64,000 bases of DNA from Nipponacmea schrenckii (GCA_030562195.1 CM060199.1:20666338-20730337), one strand, 5' to 3'. Positions 45,070-59,024 are shown, numbered from the stretch's first letter. The notes: generated by a model from the letters alone, not told the origin. Program-made: numbers and translations.

Positions 45070-48000
45070 ATTTTGTGATGTGAAAGCGAATTTGAATGTA
45101 GAATAATGATAACTTTTCATTTAACAAATGGACAAAAAGAGTTATTATTTTCAAAATGATAAGCCAATGATGAAAGCCAAAGAATACATATAGATGACAT
45201 GAATTAAAATGCGTAAGTTAAAAGTGATTATTAACCAATTTGGAAATGCGACAAACTACTTAAGGTTTCATGTCACAGTGAAGAAATGCTTTAAAGAGTC
45301 ACAGAAAGGCTTCAAATAAACTGATTTATATGCGAATCGAAATGCTTCATTTGGTTTGGATGCTTTGAATTTGCACCACAAGTCTGGCAAACCCCAGTCC
45401 TCAGTCATTAAATTTTCAATCAGTTTAATATGTTCTGTCGAATACAAGACCAGTTTATTTCATTTCATTTCAATAAGCAAACTTCTGATGCTATTTCCCA
45501 AAATTCGACTGACCGTTATTTATAGAAGAATGTATTCAGATCGTAGTTAACACAGCAAAAAATCAAGATGAAACATCTACATCTCCATTTTAAAAATCTT
45601 ACAGGCTTAAGTAATATTATAGGGTCACACTAAATGAATATCCATACAAAAAAACCCAAAACGTGGAATATTTCCCTATCATGCACGATTATGGAGCATT
45701 GCAACTTTGTGATACTTTGATTACTACATAAGTCTTGTAACTATAAAATGACAATAAAATTTCATGAAGCAGAAAATAACCCGACTATTCCGAACTCTCA
45801 TATAACAAATAAACTAAATAAATGTATCAATAAAAGATGGATATGACAATTTGAAAAGGTATTTAAAAGAAACGCATATCTTATGATTTTAAACATCGTA
45901 AAAAGGTTGAAGATCTATATATTGAAGGTAATTTGCGTGTGTTGTAATGATCAATTTTTCAAAACAAGCTGCAGCTTTCACACGTGGTCAAATCAATCCA
46001 GCATTAATAATATCCGTTTATTCTGTAGTTATATTTAGCCGAGAAAATGCTAAGCCTTATGCTAGGTTATACCAGCGAACTTGCTCTGGCTTAGCATGTT
46101 CTTTCCAATGAATCATGCTATTTTTACTCAAGTTTTGTCTTTATCATTATGGTTTATATCGTATTGAGTAATAAGATTAAATAGAATTATCTACGAGCAA
46201 CTGTGTCATCTACCTTTATTTTCTATTTTATAAATATCACTGTGATAATGTACAGTATGTGTATTTTTCGCATTATGTGGCATCTAACTAGCATATCCAG
46301 TTTTGTATTCGATAAGCTGTCGCGTAAAATACGACGTACATGTATAAGTAAATTTCCAAAATCATCCAATTTTTTCGATGGTTTATGTTGCCAAATGTTT
46401 GCTCATCAAATCAATGAAGCAATTTTGTTTGTGGTGAAGTGAAAATGATAATCTGTTTTCCATGCACTCACGCATTAAAAAAGAAAACCATTTTTTTTTT
46501 CAAAAATTCCCTCAACGGTTAAAAAAAGCTCTAATCACGTGTAACCTTTTTCCAACTTTATTAAATATCTTTCTTTGTTTATTCAAGAAATAGAATTATT
46601 ATCACAGAATTCTCAAGAAGAAAAAACTGAGGCGTTTATGGTATCGTAGTAACCTCGTTAATCAATGTCATCTCGGTAGAATCTAAAGAGAAAACAATTC
46701 TACAGTTGAACTATTATTTACCCATTTCGTAAAATACATTTGGACCGGACAACATAATGGTTTAATAATTTGATCCCACATTTGACGGATTCGAAAACAA
46801 CAGAAAATATCAGCTTTATTTAACAGTTGTGGTTAAATCTTTAATTCGAGTAATGAGTATTTGGTCTAATCATTGGCCTAGCATCATTGAGAATCAAACA
46901 GGTTGAAATGGTCTTGGTCTTCAATGACGTTAGACCATCTCCTCAACGACTGTGGCAGTGCACTTATGGACCGGAAACGTAGAATTGGAATAATTGACTT
47001 TACAGAACCACAAATTGCTCTTTAAATAAAAAAGTTCATCAAGACAGAGCCCAATATATTAACATGCAAAACCGGATATTTTAAGATAATCTATTTTTCG
47101 CTCAAATACTCTTTGATCTATACATGTCGCGATAGGTTCCTGAATGAAGCTAAGTTAAAGTTGAGCTGAGGTGGGAGTGAACGCAGGTGATGGCTCCACA
47201 ATTATGAATGAGTTTAATTTAATTTCGATTCCCACAGGAATGTTTTCTTTACTTAAAATGTATGGCACTTGTACCTTTGCTTTGTCTCTAAACGCTAAAA
47301 GTTGAATCTTTTCGCAATATTTCACAATTCCCATTTTCATTACATTGCATTTTAATCAACTAAATTTAATTTAATTTAATTCACTTCAAATTGATTTCGA
47401 TTAGATCTAACATGTTGTTTTTAAGAGACACAACGTTCACATTTATAGCGTGTCAAATTTGTTCGTCGGTGTAATCAATGTTACATCCAATATTGTAAGA
47501 CAAACCATAATTAGCTTTGAACAAAAATCTTTTTCTGTTTTAAAATATATTTCGAAATAAAAATGCCGTAGAAGTTGGATGCGTTATAATAAAAAAATTT
47601 CAGATAATAATGCTTTACTTTAAAAAACCAGGGACGATCTCACATACAAATAGGGGCAATTTTAGTTTGTTATCAGGTTATTGAAATTTACAAGCCAAAT
47701 TAGTATCAAGTTCACTACAACTTTAACTACCTAAACATAAAGTAGACTTTTCTTGTTTATATGTTTTGAATCGTACTCAAGTTGACATAAATAACTTAAG
47801 CTAGGAAATCTCAGGCTTTGGAAAAATATTGATGATTTCTTTACAAGGTATAATGACCTGAATATAAGATACATTATTGGATGACGCATATAGATTACTA
47901 TGAGCCGAACGAATGGTAATATAAGATGAGAAAACTTGTATCCTGTAATCTCCTCAAATTAACTTTCCAACTATCATTATCACATGAATTGCTGCTTTGA

Positions 48001-48310
48001 ACACATAAAGCCATGATTATATCATTGTCTAGTGAAGGAGAACTTCCAATGAAGCGTAAACACAAAATCGGCCCTCATATTATGATGATATAACTAACAG
48101 TAAAAGATGAGCAGTTTTTCGCAATACGTTATATAATACACTATTAACTTATATACGTTACAGATGTGACAATATTAGTTTGTCCATAAACAAATCAAGT
48201 CACATCTTATTTGGAAGGAATAACAACTAGAAATATAATCGTCTATGTAACATAACCAACTTAACATGGTCCTAAAAATTTCTTCCACGCTCTTGTACAC
48301 ATAAACAATG
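45070..48310. other. Gene-free stretch downstream of the GPCR
   Basis: Holds the GPCR 3'UTR, whose end I could not place: no AATAAA on the minus strand between 47581 and 48310. A 10-bp inverted pair ATGCTAAGCC / GGCTTAGCAT lies at 46047-46056 and 46088-46097. No other exon recognised. Confidence 0.4.
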
Positions 48311-50401
48311 CTACGTTCTATGGAAATCTAGCTTGAGTATTCTAAGAAACGTCCTCTTGAACTGAGCGTTTGCAAAAGCGTAACAGAAAGGGTTAATTGG
48401 ACTATTGAGATAGCACAGCCAATATGTGAAGTTATAAAAGGGGATACTAATACATGTATAACCTTTACAAATTGCTATCACTAGAAGCATTATATGATAC
48501 GGTGTCCAACATAGCACAAAAGCTCCTAAAATAAAAGTTATGGTCCGCAAAGCTTTTCGAGCACGGTTCTCAGATTTTGATTTTCTTTCTCGTCTGTTTC
48601 TTCGCCGACTATTTCTCGACCGAACTGATTTCACTAAATTTTGAAGGCGTCCATTTTTTCTGCGCTTATGTGCAGCTAAACGTTGCACACCTCGTTCTTC
48701 TAAAGCGTCTTCGGGAGAAAGATTATGAGACTTGTTATTTGCATTGTTATCACCTTTGTTATTATCTACCTTCATTTCATCCTCCAACATAAACTCGCGT
48801 TTATCTTGTAAAGGAGCAGTCCCTGAAGGAGCGTCAACAGTCACGGTAGGGTTTCCATCCGCTGAGTTGCGTCTTCTCCACACCGGAGAACCTTGCTCTT
48901 CTTCATTATTGTCCATGTTGGGTTGATCAATTAAAAATTTGACACCTTCTGAATTTACAGATTGGAAGCTCTTTTCATCAATATATTTACTTCCTTTTGC
49001 GATGTCATTTTGCAAAAGAGGTATGGACGATTTGTCCATGCGCTCCGAGGATGTTGAATATAAACTGTCAAATTCAATTTCCCTTGTAGGTTGGTCCGCT
49101 GTAATCTCACTGGGAAAGTCCACACGGACCTCTGGAGCCGATAATAAGTTAATGCCGGGTATTTGAGTTGGAAGTAAGAACTCCACAGGGGATCGGTGTG
49201 GATTTTTGCAAGAATCTGGTTGTAAAGCATTGTTTATGAAACCTTCTTGACCCTTGATCCGTTTAGCTTTATGATTTGTTAACGGAGTTTTACTCGTGCC
49301 ACCAGCTCCAGCGCTACTACTGTTTTCATCATCTGAAGCGAAAGCTGGACTACTAGATCGATCGTCCTCCTGCTCTTTAGCTTTTTGTTTGCTAAAGCTG
49401 GTTGTTTTTGTCATACCTTTTGGCTTATTGTTTTCGACCACAGTTTTCTTGTTTTTATTTTTAGGTTGCGGACTGTCACTCGAATTAGATATAGTATTGC
49501 GCAAAGCTGCATGATCGGCAGCCAATTCCATAGCCGATTTTAGAATTTTTTGTTTTGCGTCAGACTTCCTTTGCAGCTTTAATGCGACTCTGTATATTCC
49601 AGCGTAGAGGACGCACATAACAAAGAGGGTTATCCAATAGTATCCTAAAGTTAATAAAAATGTGAATAAAGGATCACTCATAAACTGAACTTCACATGAG
49701 CCTTCTTTTACAGTTCTCTCACCTACGAAATACTGCCATCCTATGATGGATGTGAAAAACACTAATGTTGGCAATATCCACGTGAAAGCTATCATCACTA
49801 AAACTTTCCGCTCAGTTCGCCAATTTCTGTATTTTGCGGGTATTTTTACCGAGAGGAAACGATCCATAGTTATAAGAAACACCGTATATTGAGACGTGAG
49901 ACAAACGGTCCAGTCCAAAGCCAACCACAGATCACAAAGCCAGGGACCGAGTGACCAATGGTCTAATAATATATACTGGGTCAATAAGGGCATCGAAAAC
50001 GTTCCAATGAGCAGATCCGAGACGGCTAATGAGGCAAGAAAATAGTTTGTTGGTTGTCGTATACTTCTCTCCAAGCCAAACGACAATAATACTAAGATGT
50101 TTCCTAAAATAGTCAGCACACTGATACATCCGGCTAATATTCCTAGTATTATCGATACCCACATTGGTTGTTTGAGTTGTGGTCCGGTTGTTCCGTTCCC
50201 TACTAAATCGTTAATATTATCACAGACTATGGCACCTTGTTCGGCGTCCCAAGCACATAACGTCCCAGTAGCATTCTGATATGACGCTGAAGTTCCATTA
50301 GCTTTGATGGAACTGTTTCCGGGTGAATACAATGAAGTATTACTGTAGAACCCAGGAAGGCTGGTGGTGGGAAAACCTCCCACAGCACTAGATACAGACA
50401 T
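48311..50401 (-). CDS. Class A GPCR, B-type muscarinic acetylcholine receptor-like, single coding exon
   Basis: 696 residues. The extracellular N-terminus (1-~78) has several N-glycosylation sequons (NTS, NSS, NGT, NAT). TM1 carries GN (100-101); TM2 SLAVSDLLIG; TM3 has the amine-anchoring Asp D163 in WLALDWTVCLTSQYTVFLIT and DRF (180-182) for DRY; C156 and C236 form the expected disulfide. TM5 is GYYWITLFVMCVLY. The third inner loop is very long (~275-614), Ser/Asn/Lys-rich, ending in Arg/Lys-rich sequence. TM6 has CWTPYHIM (631-638), TM7 YWLCYLNSPINPFCY (660-674). The YWLCY and WTPY elements, and KIPAKYRNWRT after DRF, fit muscarinic receptors of the invertebrate B/GAR-2 type, which signal mainly through Gi/o. 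His636 stands where classical muscarinic receptors have Asn. An orphan aminergic or H3-like receptor is the alternative. The start is fixed by an in-frame TGA 21 bases upstream. Confidence 0.8.
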   Translation of the reverse strand: MSVSSAVGGFPTTSLPGFYSNTSLYSPGNSSIKANGTSASYQNATGTLCAWDAEQGAIVCDNINDLVGNGTTGPQLKQPMWVSIILGILAGCISVLTILGNILVLLSFGLERSIRQPTNYFLASLAVSDLLIGTFSMPLLTQYILLDHWSLGPWLCDLWLALDWTVCLTSQYTVFLITMDRFLSVKIPAKYRNWRTERKVLVMIAFTWILPTLVFFTSIIGWQYFVGERTVKEGSCEVQFMSDPLFTFLLTLGYYWITLFVMCVLYAGIYRVALKLQRKSDAKQKILKSAMELAADHAALRNTISNSSDSPQPKNKNKKTVVENNKPKGMTKTTSFSKQKAKEQEDDRSSSPAFASDDENSSSAGAGGTSKTPLTNHKAKRIKGQEGFINNALQPDSCKNPHRSPVEFLLPTQIPGINLLSAPEVRVDFPSEITADQPTREIEFDSLYSTSSERMDKSSIPLLQNDIAKGSKYIDEKSFQSVNSEGVKFLIDQPNMDNNEEEQGSPVWRRRNSADGNPTVTVDAPSGTAPLQDKREFMLEDEMKVDNNKGDNNANNKSHNLSPEDALEERGVQRLAAHKRRKNGRLQNLVKSVRSRNSRRRNRRERKSKSENRARKALRTITFILGAFVLCWTPYHIMLLVIAICKGYTCISIPFYNFTYWLCYLNSPINPFCYAFANAQFKRTFLRILKLDFHRT

Positions 50402-50455
50402 GATAATGTCCCTCGATCCTCAATTCTTCTCGTAGTCCATTTTTATCAACTCTAC
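50402..50455 (-). other. GPCR 5'UTR part of the coding exon, with splice acceptor
   Basis: On the minus strand a T-rich tract ends in AATTTCAG at 50456-50463, so this exon probably begins at 50455 and at least one untranslated exon lies further right, perhaps beyond the window. The first exon and promoter were not located. Confidence 0.6.
50420..50440 (-). promoter_or_regulatory. uORF MDYEKN* in the GPCR leader
   Basis: ATG in a strong context (AAAAATGG) followed by six codons and TGA. It is in the same frame as the receptor and ends 18 bases before the receptor ATG, whose own context is weaker (A at -3, T at +4). Likely to lower translation of the receptor by forcing reinitiation or leaky scanning (inference). 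Confidence 0.5.
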
Positions 50456-50463
50456 CTGAAATT

Positions 50464-52090
50464 AGAAAAATGTAGCACGAATTAACTATCAACCATATCA
50501 ACAATACATCGAAATCGTCACTGGTGCACTTAATTGTGATAAAAACGTTAATTCCATTGAGCCTACAATCCCTAAATTTGTAAAAAGCGTTGACGTTTAA
50601 TCAAGTGTTATTTCATATATATAAAAATACACCATAGACCTGTTCTATAAAACGTACACGATTTAGTGTATCACAATTTGCAGATAAGTGATATTTTGAT
50701 CATTGCAATCTTTACCAAGTAAAGTGTAATGGTATTCTGAAATAATTGTCCATCACTTAACGCAGCTTACTATACTTGAACGATTGATATGTTTGAAATG
50801 GATAACGAAATTGAAGAGTAAAATCTTCCATGTGCCCGTGCTTCCAAAACAAGATAATCGTGTTGGATTTTGAAAAACTAACCAGTTTGATATTTGTCGA
50901 CGACTTTTTCTCGTCTGCGATTATTTTCGCCTCTGATTTTATTTTATTCGTGTGCCTACATTTACGAGGAGACAAGACACCACGAAACATTCACTTCCAA
51001 CCAGATTCTGTGTCACTTCCATTGCATGATAATCGACATAGAGAAAATAATCGACTGGAGATTTTCTGTCTCCTCGTGTACCGCAGTCGGTTAGTCAAAC
51101 TCAAGACAAAACTAAGAACTGCTGGTTTGCGCCCTTGCCTTCAACTTGAAATAATGTTTAACCAGTCAAGCTAATGTCTGTCACTATAGTCTATTCCATG
51201 GCCTCCCCACCGACAAGTTAAGTGACAGTAGAATTATTTTATGTCTTTAATTCACTGTGTAAGCCGACATCGTTAAGATATTTATACCTCTTATATGATG
51301 AAATTAGACCTCGTATAAACCTGTCTACTTGACACGGTAGAAAGGGGAAATTGATCGACATGGAGTCCCAACCATTTAAACACAAAATGACACGGTTAGT
51401 CTACTTAAGGTAATAGACATTTAAAAGGTAACCTATAGAATATATGAGAAAATTCTCCCCAGGCAACACAACGTGGGGGTGGCAATTACATTCTTCGACA
51501 TATTGCATAGTTTCGAAAAGTTTAATGGCTGGTGTCCGATCGTTAAACCACCAAATTAAAAGAAGGTTAGCCTACGATATAGAAGTAACGTCTTGAGGTA
51601 ACATTGCATAAAATTAATACACCCTAATTTAAACCAGATGTAGTGATGAGGGTTTTATATCCCAAACTCGCGAAAAAGTCTTTACCATTGAATATTAACA
51701 CTAACTATATGGTAAACTGGTTACTGACATAAATTGCTAGAAGATATTAATTCAGTCGTAAGCCGGTGTTCTTTAATCTCATGATCTTAAATGAAAAGAA
51801 AACCAAATGTATGTTAATCACAATTGCTAAATAAAGAAGATATTCAGGAAATTTATCAGAGCTTAATAATCAATTTACTGAACAAGTTGAAAACTTTAAA
51901 TTACTAGGTGTTATTGAGATTCAAAATCTCTTATGGACGTTAAAATATTGTATATTTCTTGTGCGGTCATGTACTTGATCGTCGGAACATAGATCTGTTC
52001 ATTTAATACACGTCATGTACATGTGTATTTTCAAACAAATTGTACGTTGGAATATTGTAAATTTTTTTATTGTATAATATATTGAATTAA
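50464..52090. other. Probable 5' intron or upstream region of the GPCR
   Basis: The 114-codon plus frame at 50830-51174 has no recognised similarity. No exon supported. Confidence 0.4.
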
Positions 52091-52094
52091 TTTT

Positions 52095-52205
52095 ATTTTC
52101 AATTGTATTGCCCCATGGGCGGAATTTTAGACAGGACCATGTCCTTGTGTACTAGAGCTAATTCTGACCCATGTAAAATAAAAAGTTTATTATTATTATT
52201 ATTAT
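52095..52205 (+). mobile_element. Probable 3' tail of a retroposon
   Basis: TTGCCCCATGGGCGGAATTT ... CTGACCCATGTAAAATAAA followed by a (TTA)6-like microsatellite at 52187-52204. Short 3'UTR, AATAAA and a terminal microsatellite are the layout of CR1/L2-type non-LTR element ends. No coding part is present. Confidence 0.45.
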
Positions 52206-52209
52206 GGGT

Positions 52210-55200
52210 CAAGATTACATCGAATTACAAGTCTAATAATAGTAGTGGCGAGGCTGTCTTTTTCTTTGACAACATTGTCTATTTTTCGTTTCAATTTATT
52301 TCGATTCTATTGAACATGTATAACATTTAAAAAGAAAAGTACATATTTAACTATTGTTTGTGATATGAAAGAATGGGGTCTCATCTCCAAGTCAGTCATG
52401 CCATCTTGATGGCAAAAGTAAACTTTACACTTTTTAATAGAGTGATAGATACCGCCTGGATACACCACCCCGCAATAATTCGGCGTGGCTCTTCATATAA
52501 TCTATACTCTAAAAATGTTTAATATTGTAATCAAAGTATCAAATTAGACTTCGGTTAACCTTTGATTTTAAATCTAGAATATCAACGTCCAGATTAACCC
52601 AGTATTTGATCAGAGGTTGGGTAAATCAGACTTAAAGTAAAGTCTGAAGAATACAAATATGGTACCATGACTTGCATTGCAGATCAATGTCCAAGGCAGT
52701 AATTAGTTAGGATAGTCTTAGAGACGTGGTAGACACTTGAAACGGAAACGGCTGTAACTTTCTCTCAAATCCTTTTCGTGCACAGAATAATTCTCATCAT
52801 TGTCAGATTCTCGTCTTAATCATTCTGGTGCCAACTGACCGATATAGAACCAATTCGAGAAGGCAAAGAAATAAATCTTACCACAAGTCTTGAAAGGATT
52901 TCTACAGGCTAGACAATTCTCTATAGAAAACTACCAACTACGAACCGGTAAATTTTACTTGTAATTTATACCGTTTAATTGTCTCATAGTATATAAAACC
53001 ATGTTGATATTAACGGCATCTTTAGTCAACGAAAGGATATCTCGAACCGGAAAGTTTATAATAATTAAATTAAATTATAAATTTGTCTTTTAACACAGGA
53101 TAATGAAAAAGTCTCCTTTGTTATTTAATATTTGAAATGTAATTGTTACGATTAACACTTAAACGTTGCAATACTATGGTTTAAACCAGGCGAACCTATG
53201 GCCTACACAAACCCAGAGTAGCTTACATGTTTATTTTGTGATAGTAAAAAATTCAGAAAATAATTAACATAATGAAATACCATTAGAATATTAGAAATTC
53301 ATGTAGGTCGTCCACAAAGAGTTCGTCACATTTATAATAATTGAAATGGCACACCGTAATAATTGTTCTTGTAAATGTCATAAAAAAATCTACGACCTAT
53401 ATTTTTAATATAATTATTGTCGTTATAAAGTAAATATATGTGCCCTGGTTCATCATGAGAAGTATCTATGACACAAGTAGGAATACAGCCATCTGTATTC
53501 GTTACAATTAATAATTCACAATAATTCGATAAATCGTAGTGTCATATTTGTATCAAGCTACAATATACACCGACAATCCACGCCACTCGATCGTACATAA
53601 GTAAGATGAAACTATTTTCAGGAAATATATATTGCTTGTCGAGGCCAGTCAGTGGTTGGGAGAAATTAATCTAAGAGAAATCTATGTTCTCCAGTTGCCA
53701 TTCGTGTAAAGTTCTTTACAACCTAACAAACTTCGACAACATCTCTCATGACAATACACATTTTTTATACACTTTTGCTAACACAATTCGCAATACGTAA
53801 TAATACAAATGAGAAATAACGTTGCCGTTCTACACCGCGTTAGAACACTAGTGTCTGATACCACCAGGAAGATGAACTTGTGTTGAAACGCTTCTAATTG
53901 TGTACCTCGTCAACCCAAACCTTAATAATTAGACAAAGACCATCAGATAATCTAACTAGGTCCAGGTCCGTCTGAAATCGGTTCGAAATTTAAGAAGAAT
54001 CAAGATTTTCAACATAAAACAAATTTCTTAATGAAAAAAATAATCGTTCCGGCTGATATTTTACCTCATTAGATAGAAACAGAATCAAAGTAGAAATTAA
54101 AAAATGGAACGGAGGTATAAACTCTTGCATGACAAACGTACAGTATAATTAGAGTCTTTTATCTCAGTAACATTTCTATCCACACTGTGGGGTTCTATCA
54201 TATGTTTTTCATGTGTTCATATCACAGGTTAATTTAACTGTATTTTCCTATTTGATTTGCAATTGCATGTAAGGTTCGCTTGTCTCTTAGAATAAATGGA
54301 ACCAAGTCGATTAACGTTTTATTTTTTTCTTCCTGGTCTAGTTTCAAGATCCTGTCTATATCTTTCAAACCTGTTTCTCATTGTCAGTTATAAGTCAATA
54401 AACCTAGGTCCTATTATACACACTGTATTAGAAAACAATTTACGTTTTACGTCTTACTTTTCTGTATTTGATGGGCTAATGAAGAAGCAGAGATGATTTT
54501 GCAACTTCATTTCGTTAACATGCAATGAAACTTAATTGAGAAGCCCGTGTACATAGCAGCATAAAACTATCCAATGAGTAGTTATTTGCATATTTTTTTT
54601 AATTGATAGCTGAGCTTGAAATTCTGATTAACAGCATGTTTCAGACTGTTTTAGTATTCTGTATCAGTATTGACTTTCACAGTGAAAATAATAAATGTAG
54701 AATTTTATAATAAAAACTTATTCATGGAAAGCGAGGGAGAATGAACCTCAGAATTCTTTTTCAGAAGCACAATTGTAGAGTGGGATCGGGAAGCCCGAAG
54801 CATGTTGATTCAAATTACCCTTAGTTACAATACTTTAAGGGTCTTCAGACACTTGGAGGAAATTTGTCATAGAAAGTACAATGTCCATATCCATGGTGTT
54901 GTCAAACTGTCATGAAATGAAACCAATGGATGCGATTCTAAATAGTCAGAGTATATCACCAGCATCATAGTTGAATGATTGTAATACAAATATTGTTTAC
55001 ATGGTTTTTGGATAGTTTAATCTGAAATAACACACAATGGGATGCTCTAATAGGTAATTTGGATAAGATCAGCTTAGTTTTATCTTTCCTAAAACAATAC
55101 TTTCTGGGACGGCTTAAGGTCATGAGAGACCATCCGCCATTGTTACTACAGGTTTGAGCACGTACAATTTGCATTGGTTTTTTGAAAGCAGACAGTGTTC

Positions 55201-58200
55201 CTTGGCAGGCAATATTACAATGATTAGAAATAACAGAAACACGAAAACACTTGTAAAAGATCAATGTTAAACGTTCCCTTGATGATTATTGTTCGGCTAG
55301 TAATATCTAAGCTGTCAGCTTCAGTTAGACTTCCACATGCAATACGATAAGAGCGCAGTTCAAAAACGTCAAGTCTCCAGAGAACAGACCAAGAATCTAT
55401 CTAAATGTAATCTTCTATAAAAGAAATTGAAACATAGCACAGATATGATTTTAATATACATATTACAGACCTACTCTTTAATGCAAAGGGGAAAATCTGA
55501 ACAATCTCTGATTTATCAGTTTCAGTCACCAATTGATCATGTTACATAGTCGAAGAACAAATCGAGTTGTCGGAATCTTCCCTGGTAGAATTTCGCTACG
55601 AAGGATTTATTTACCAAAACAAACTATGTCGAAATGTTGAGTATCATATTATGTGACATCATTTATTGTACCGGTCCCAAATAACATGTTTGACTACTTC
55701 TTTTTGCTAGATTCTCGGGAGCACGTCCGTTGGTATCATTCCGATATCCAGTCCGACGTCTGCGGTTCTCATAATTCCGGCAAAATTCATATGACGTCAA
55801 TATTGCAAATATCTATCGAGCTCTATACAATTTGCAGATTATTATAGTCTGCTTCAATTGAAGTAAACAACGTCAAGTTAATGCCCGCCATTCAACTCGA
55901 GTATAGGGAAGGCCAACTTTATATCTTTACACTAATGGCGATTTCGTGTTATATTTTGAACACCAGTTAATTAGAATGAAATATTTAGGAACCGTCGAGA
56001 CATATATTTCATCTTAGCTAGTCTTCGTGGTGGCTCAATAAATGTATGACCCAACTTATCAACATCAGTTTCGTCGAATGTCAGTCGTGTTCAAAGAGAA
56101 TCTTACATGAGTTCAATTGCTCATAGAAAATAGCCCGTCGGTTAATCAATTCATTTGGAGGAATTTCATTTTACCAAGCCTTTAAAGATTAATAGATGCC
56201 TCATTAGACAATATCCTCCTTTCAATGTTATTGGTAAACATCCACTTACTCTACAATATTAATTATGCATACACTTTATTACACTTTTTATAGCATTTAA
56301 TTTTGAGGTTGATGTAGTTACACGCAACGTTATATATGCTGAGGTTCAAAAACATGATACAACGAAAGGCTCTGTATCTGTAATATTTGCAATTTCTTAC
56401 TAAAGTGTGAGTGTGCGAACGATTTATACTCGCCATATTTGATCTTAAGACATTTTACTTGAACTTTTGTTCATTTGTAAATGGTTTTTGCCATGATTGG
56501 CGCCAATTATAAGCAACATTGAGTTAACAATACCGTCAAACTTAAAAAGTGAATGAAACTACATATAAACAATACATACCTACTTGACTTCTAAACCGAC
56601 ATATATGAACAATCCCGACCAATGGATCTCAATAAACCGACATCAGATAAAACACGACCATACCATTAGAGAAACATAATTCAAAAAAGGGCCCTACGTG
56701 TCGACTGCCTTACAATTTGGTGCCAATATGACTATGTTTCTTAGAATTCTAAGATGCCATGTGATCAATATTCCAGTTCTAGAATCTCCTGAGCAAATGT
56801 TCTGTTTTTATAATTTAACATCTACCTTGTTTTAAGGATGGTCAAGAACATTGCACTCTAATCAGTCTATCATATAAATAATCAGAGTGGTACACACTAC
56901 ACGTTTAATTTAACACCTTTATGCTGTCTATTCCTGTTACATACAAAATACAACTCAAAGCGTTTCGATATATAGTAATAATGTTCCACGGGACTTCTAA
57001 TGAGAATACACACAAAGGGCATTGATCACTTAAATATTATTGAATGGTTAAAGTACTTTAAACAAGAATGAACAAATCTCTATATGAATACGTAATCTAA
57101 TTAATAATGTATATAATCACTCTTCACTGAATGGTCACTGAATCTAGCGGGAGTTTTTAGAACAAACTAAGCTTGTCATACTATACATTTCGCTTATTAC
57201 ATTTAATACATTACATATCAGCTTTTAACTTGCTCCGAATCCCTTGTGATTACACTGAGTGATAACTATGAATATGTCAAAAAGCACTATTGACAGAAAT
57301 TTGATTGTTTCGGAGTTTTTTGTGTGGAAAGTCTCTTGTTACCTTCAGAACTGATAATAAATTGTATAATGTCACAGATGGTCAGTTTGCATCCACAGAA
57401 AAAAAAAAACAACGTTAGTGATACAAATCGTCTCTAATGTTTTGGCCAAGTCTTTTTTTTTAATTTACTCCATATCCGCTAGTATAGCTCTGTATTACCA
57501 GACAATATTTGGTAGAAGCTCTCATAATTGCATGCCGTCAACTTTCATTTGTTTTCGAGCTTCTTGGTGATACAACAACATTCGAGCTTCTTGGTGATAC
57601 ATCAACACATACTGGTACATATTTTGTGTTTGGGTATTTATAGGCCACCAAACGACCACTCACCAAAACATACCCGCCTAAAATTACACTATTTGGGGAC
57701 AGAATATTGAGCTTCTGCGTTTGAGATACGTAACATCGTCAAGGAATTTCATCTAGGAAAACCAAATACATCTTATGTGTGTGCACAGTAAACGAATTCA
57801 ATAAATTAAATCCCGAGAATATCCCCTTGACAGCACTTAATTAGCGCGAACAATTATTTCTTCAGTCGCTTCAGTCATTTTTAAGTTCAGCTTATATATT
57901 TGTACATTGGACACAATTGATTTAACGTGAGCGTGATGCACTCCAATTGTCTGCGAGCCTTATTCCTGACATAACTGCACAAAGGTAGAAGTAAATCCTT
58001 TGTTGTTGCGTTACAATAATACAATATACAATACATCGATTTCATAATTGCCTTCATCAGAAACCTACAGAAAATTATCTGCTTACATCAGCGAAATGTT
58101 CTCTTTTAGTTAAACTAATAATGAAGTCGAAGAGACCTGATACTGTTGAACAGGAATGAGGAGGGTTATGTTTCAGTGAATTTGAATAGACGATGTGCAC

Positions 58201-58955
58201 ACAGAAGAAATGATCGGGACGGTCTGGTGCTTCCTCTGTAATACAAGACAATAACTGTCTTTTCCATTCCGTAAGAAGGAAGTGCTTAATACATTTTATA
58301 TCGAGAAAACACACTTTCATCACGATTGAACTGCATTGTTATTTCCGTCCTAGTCCTGGACAGTTGATTGGGGTATGTTTTACCATATATTTTGTACAGA
58401 CATCGGTGTGGTAGTACACTTTTCGACTGTTTCCTATGTATTAAAATTACAGACCACCATTTCCATTAACCATACCGTTTTTAGAAAGGAATGCCGATAA
58501 CTGCGAATACGCCCGAACAGCTTGTACAGCTCAAAGTTTCTGTATAGGAGACGTTCGTCGATTGATCGGAAATATATACTTCCCATGTTATCGCTAAAAA
58601 GGAAATTACAGTTACAGTATGTATTTTGTCCTATTTACTAACAAGCCTGAATCTAATGAGTTTTCTGTCAATCCATACTATTAATACAAGGTAGATTTGT
58701 GATTATTAATAATGATATTTAACATAGATCAAAACTAGGTATAATACATCAAAATGAACATGGTCCTGTCTATAATACAGCCATGCAGACCAAAAGAGAC
58801 TCAAACTATAAAATGAAGACGTCAAAAAAAGAATTTCAGTAATATTTATAGATATCGTACAGAACTGAAAACATTATTAAATAATCAATGGGTTCAACGA
58901 ACCATACTAAACTAATGAAATTTTCACTGTAAATAAATTAATATTTCATAATATA
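52210..58955. other. Gene-free stretch
   Basis: No supported exon; could contain untranslated exons of the GPCR. A 99-codon minus frame (54965-55264) is unassigned. GAGCTTCTTGGTGATACA is duplicated in tandem at 57558-57603. Confidence 0.4.
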
Positions 58956-59024
58956 TAGTTATGGACTAATTGATTTGAAACAACACCTTTGTATTTCTGT
59001 TACAGCCTTCAGTAGACACACAAA

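Noticed and set aside
48577..50279. Plus-strand frames antisense to the GPCR
   Set aside because: Shadows of the receptor CDS, no own features.
50830..51174. 114-codon plus frame upstream of the GPCR
   Set aside because: Composition and lack of any motif fit chance.
54965..55264. 99-codon minus frame with CSNNGGWSLMTLSRPRKYCF
   Set aside because: No recognised domain or splice context; similarity search needed.
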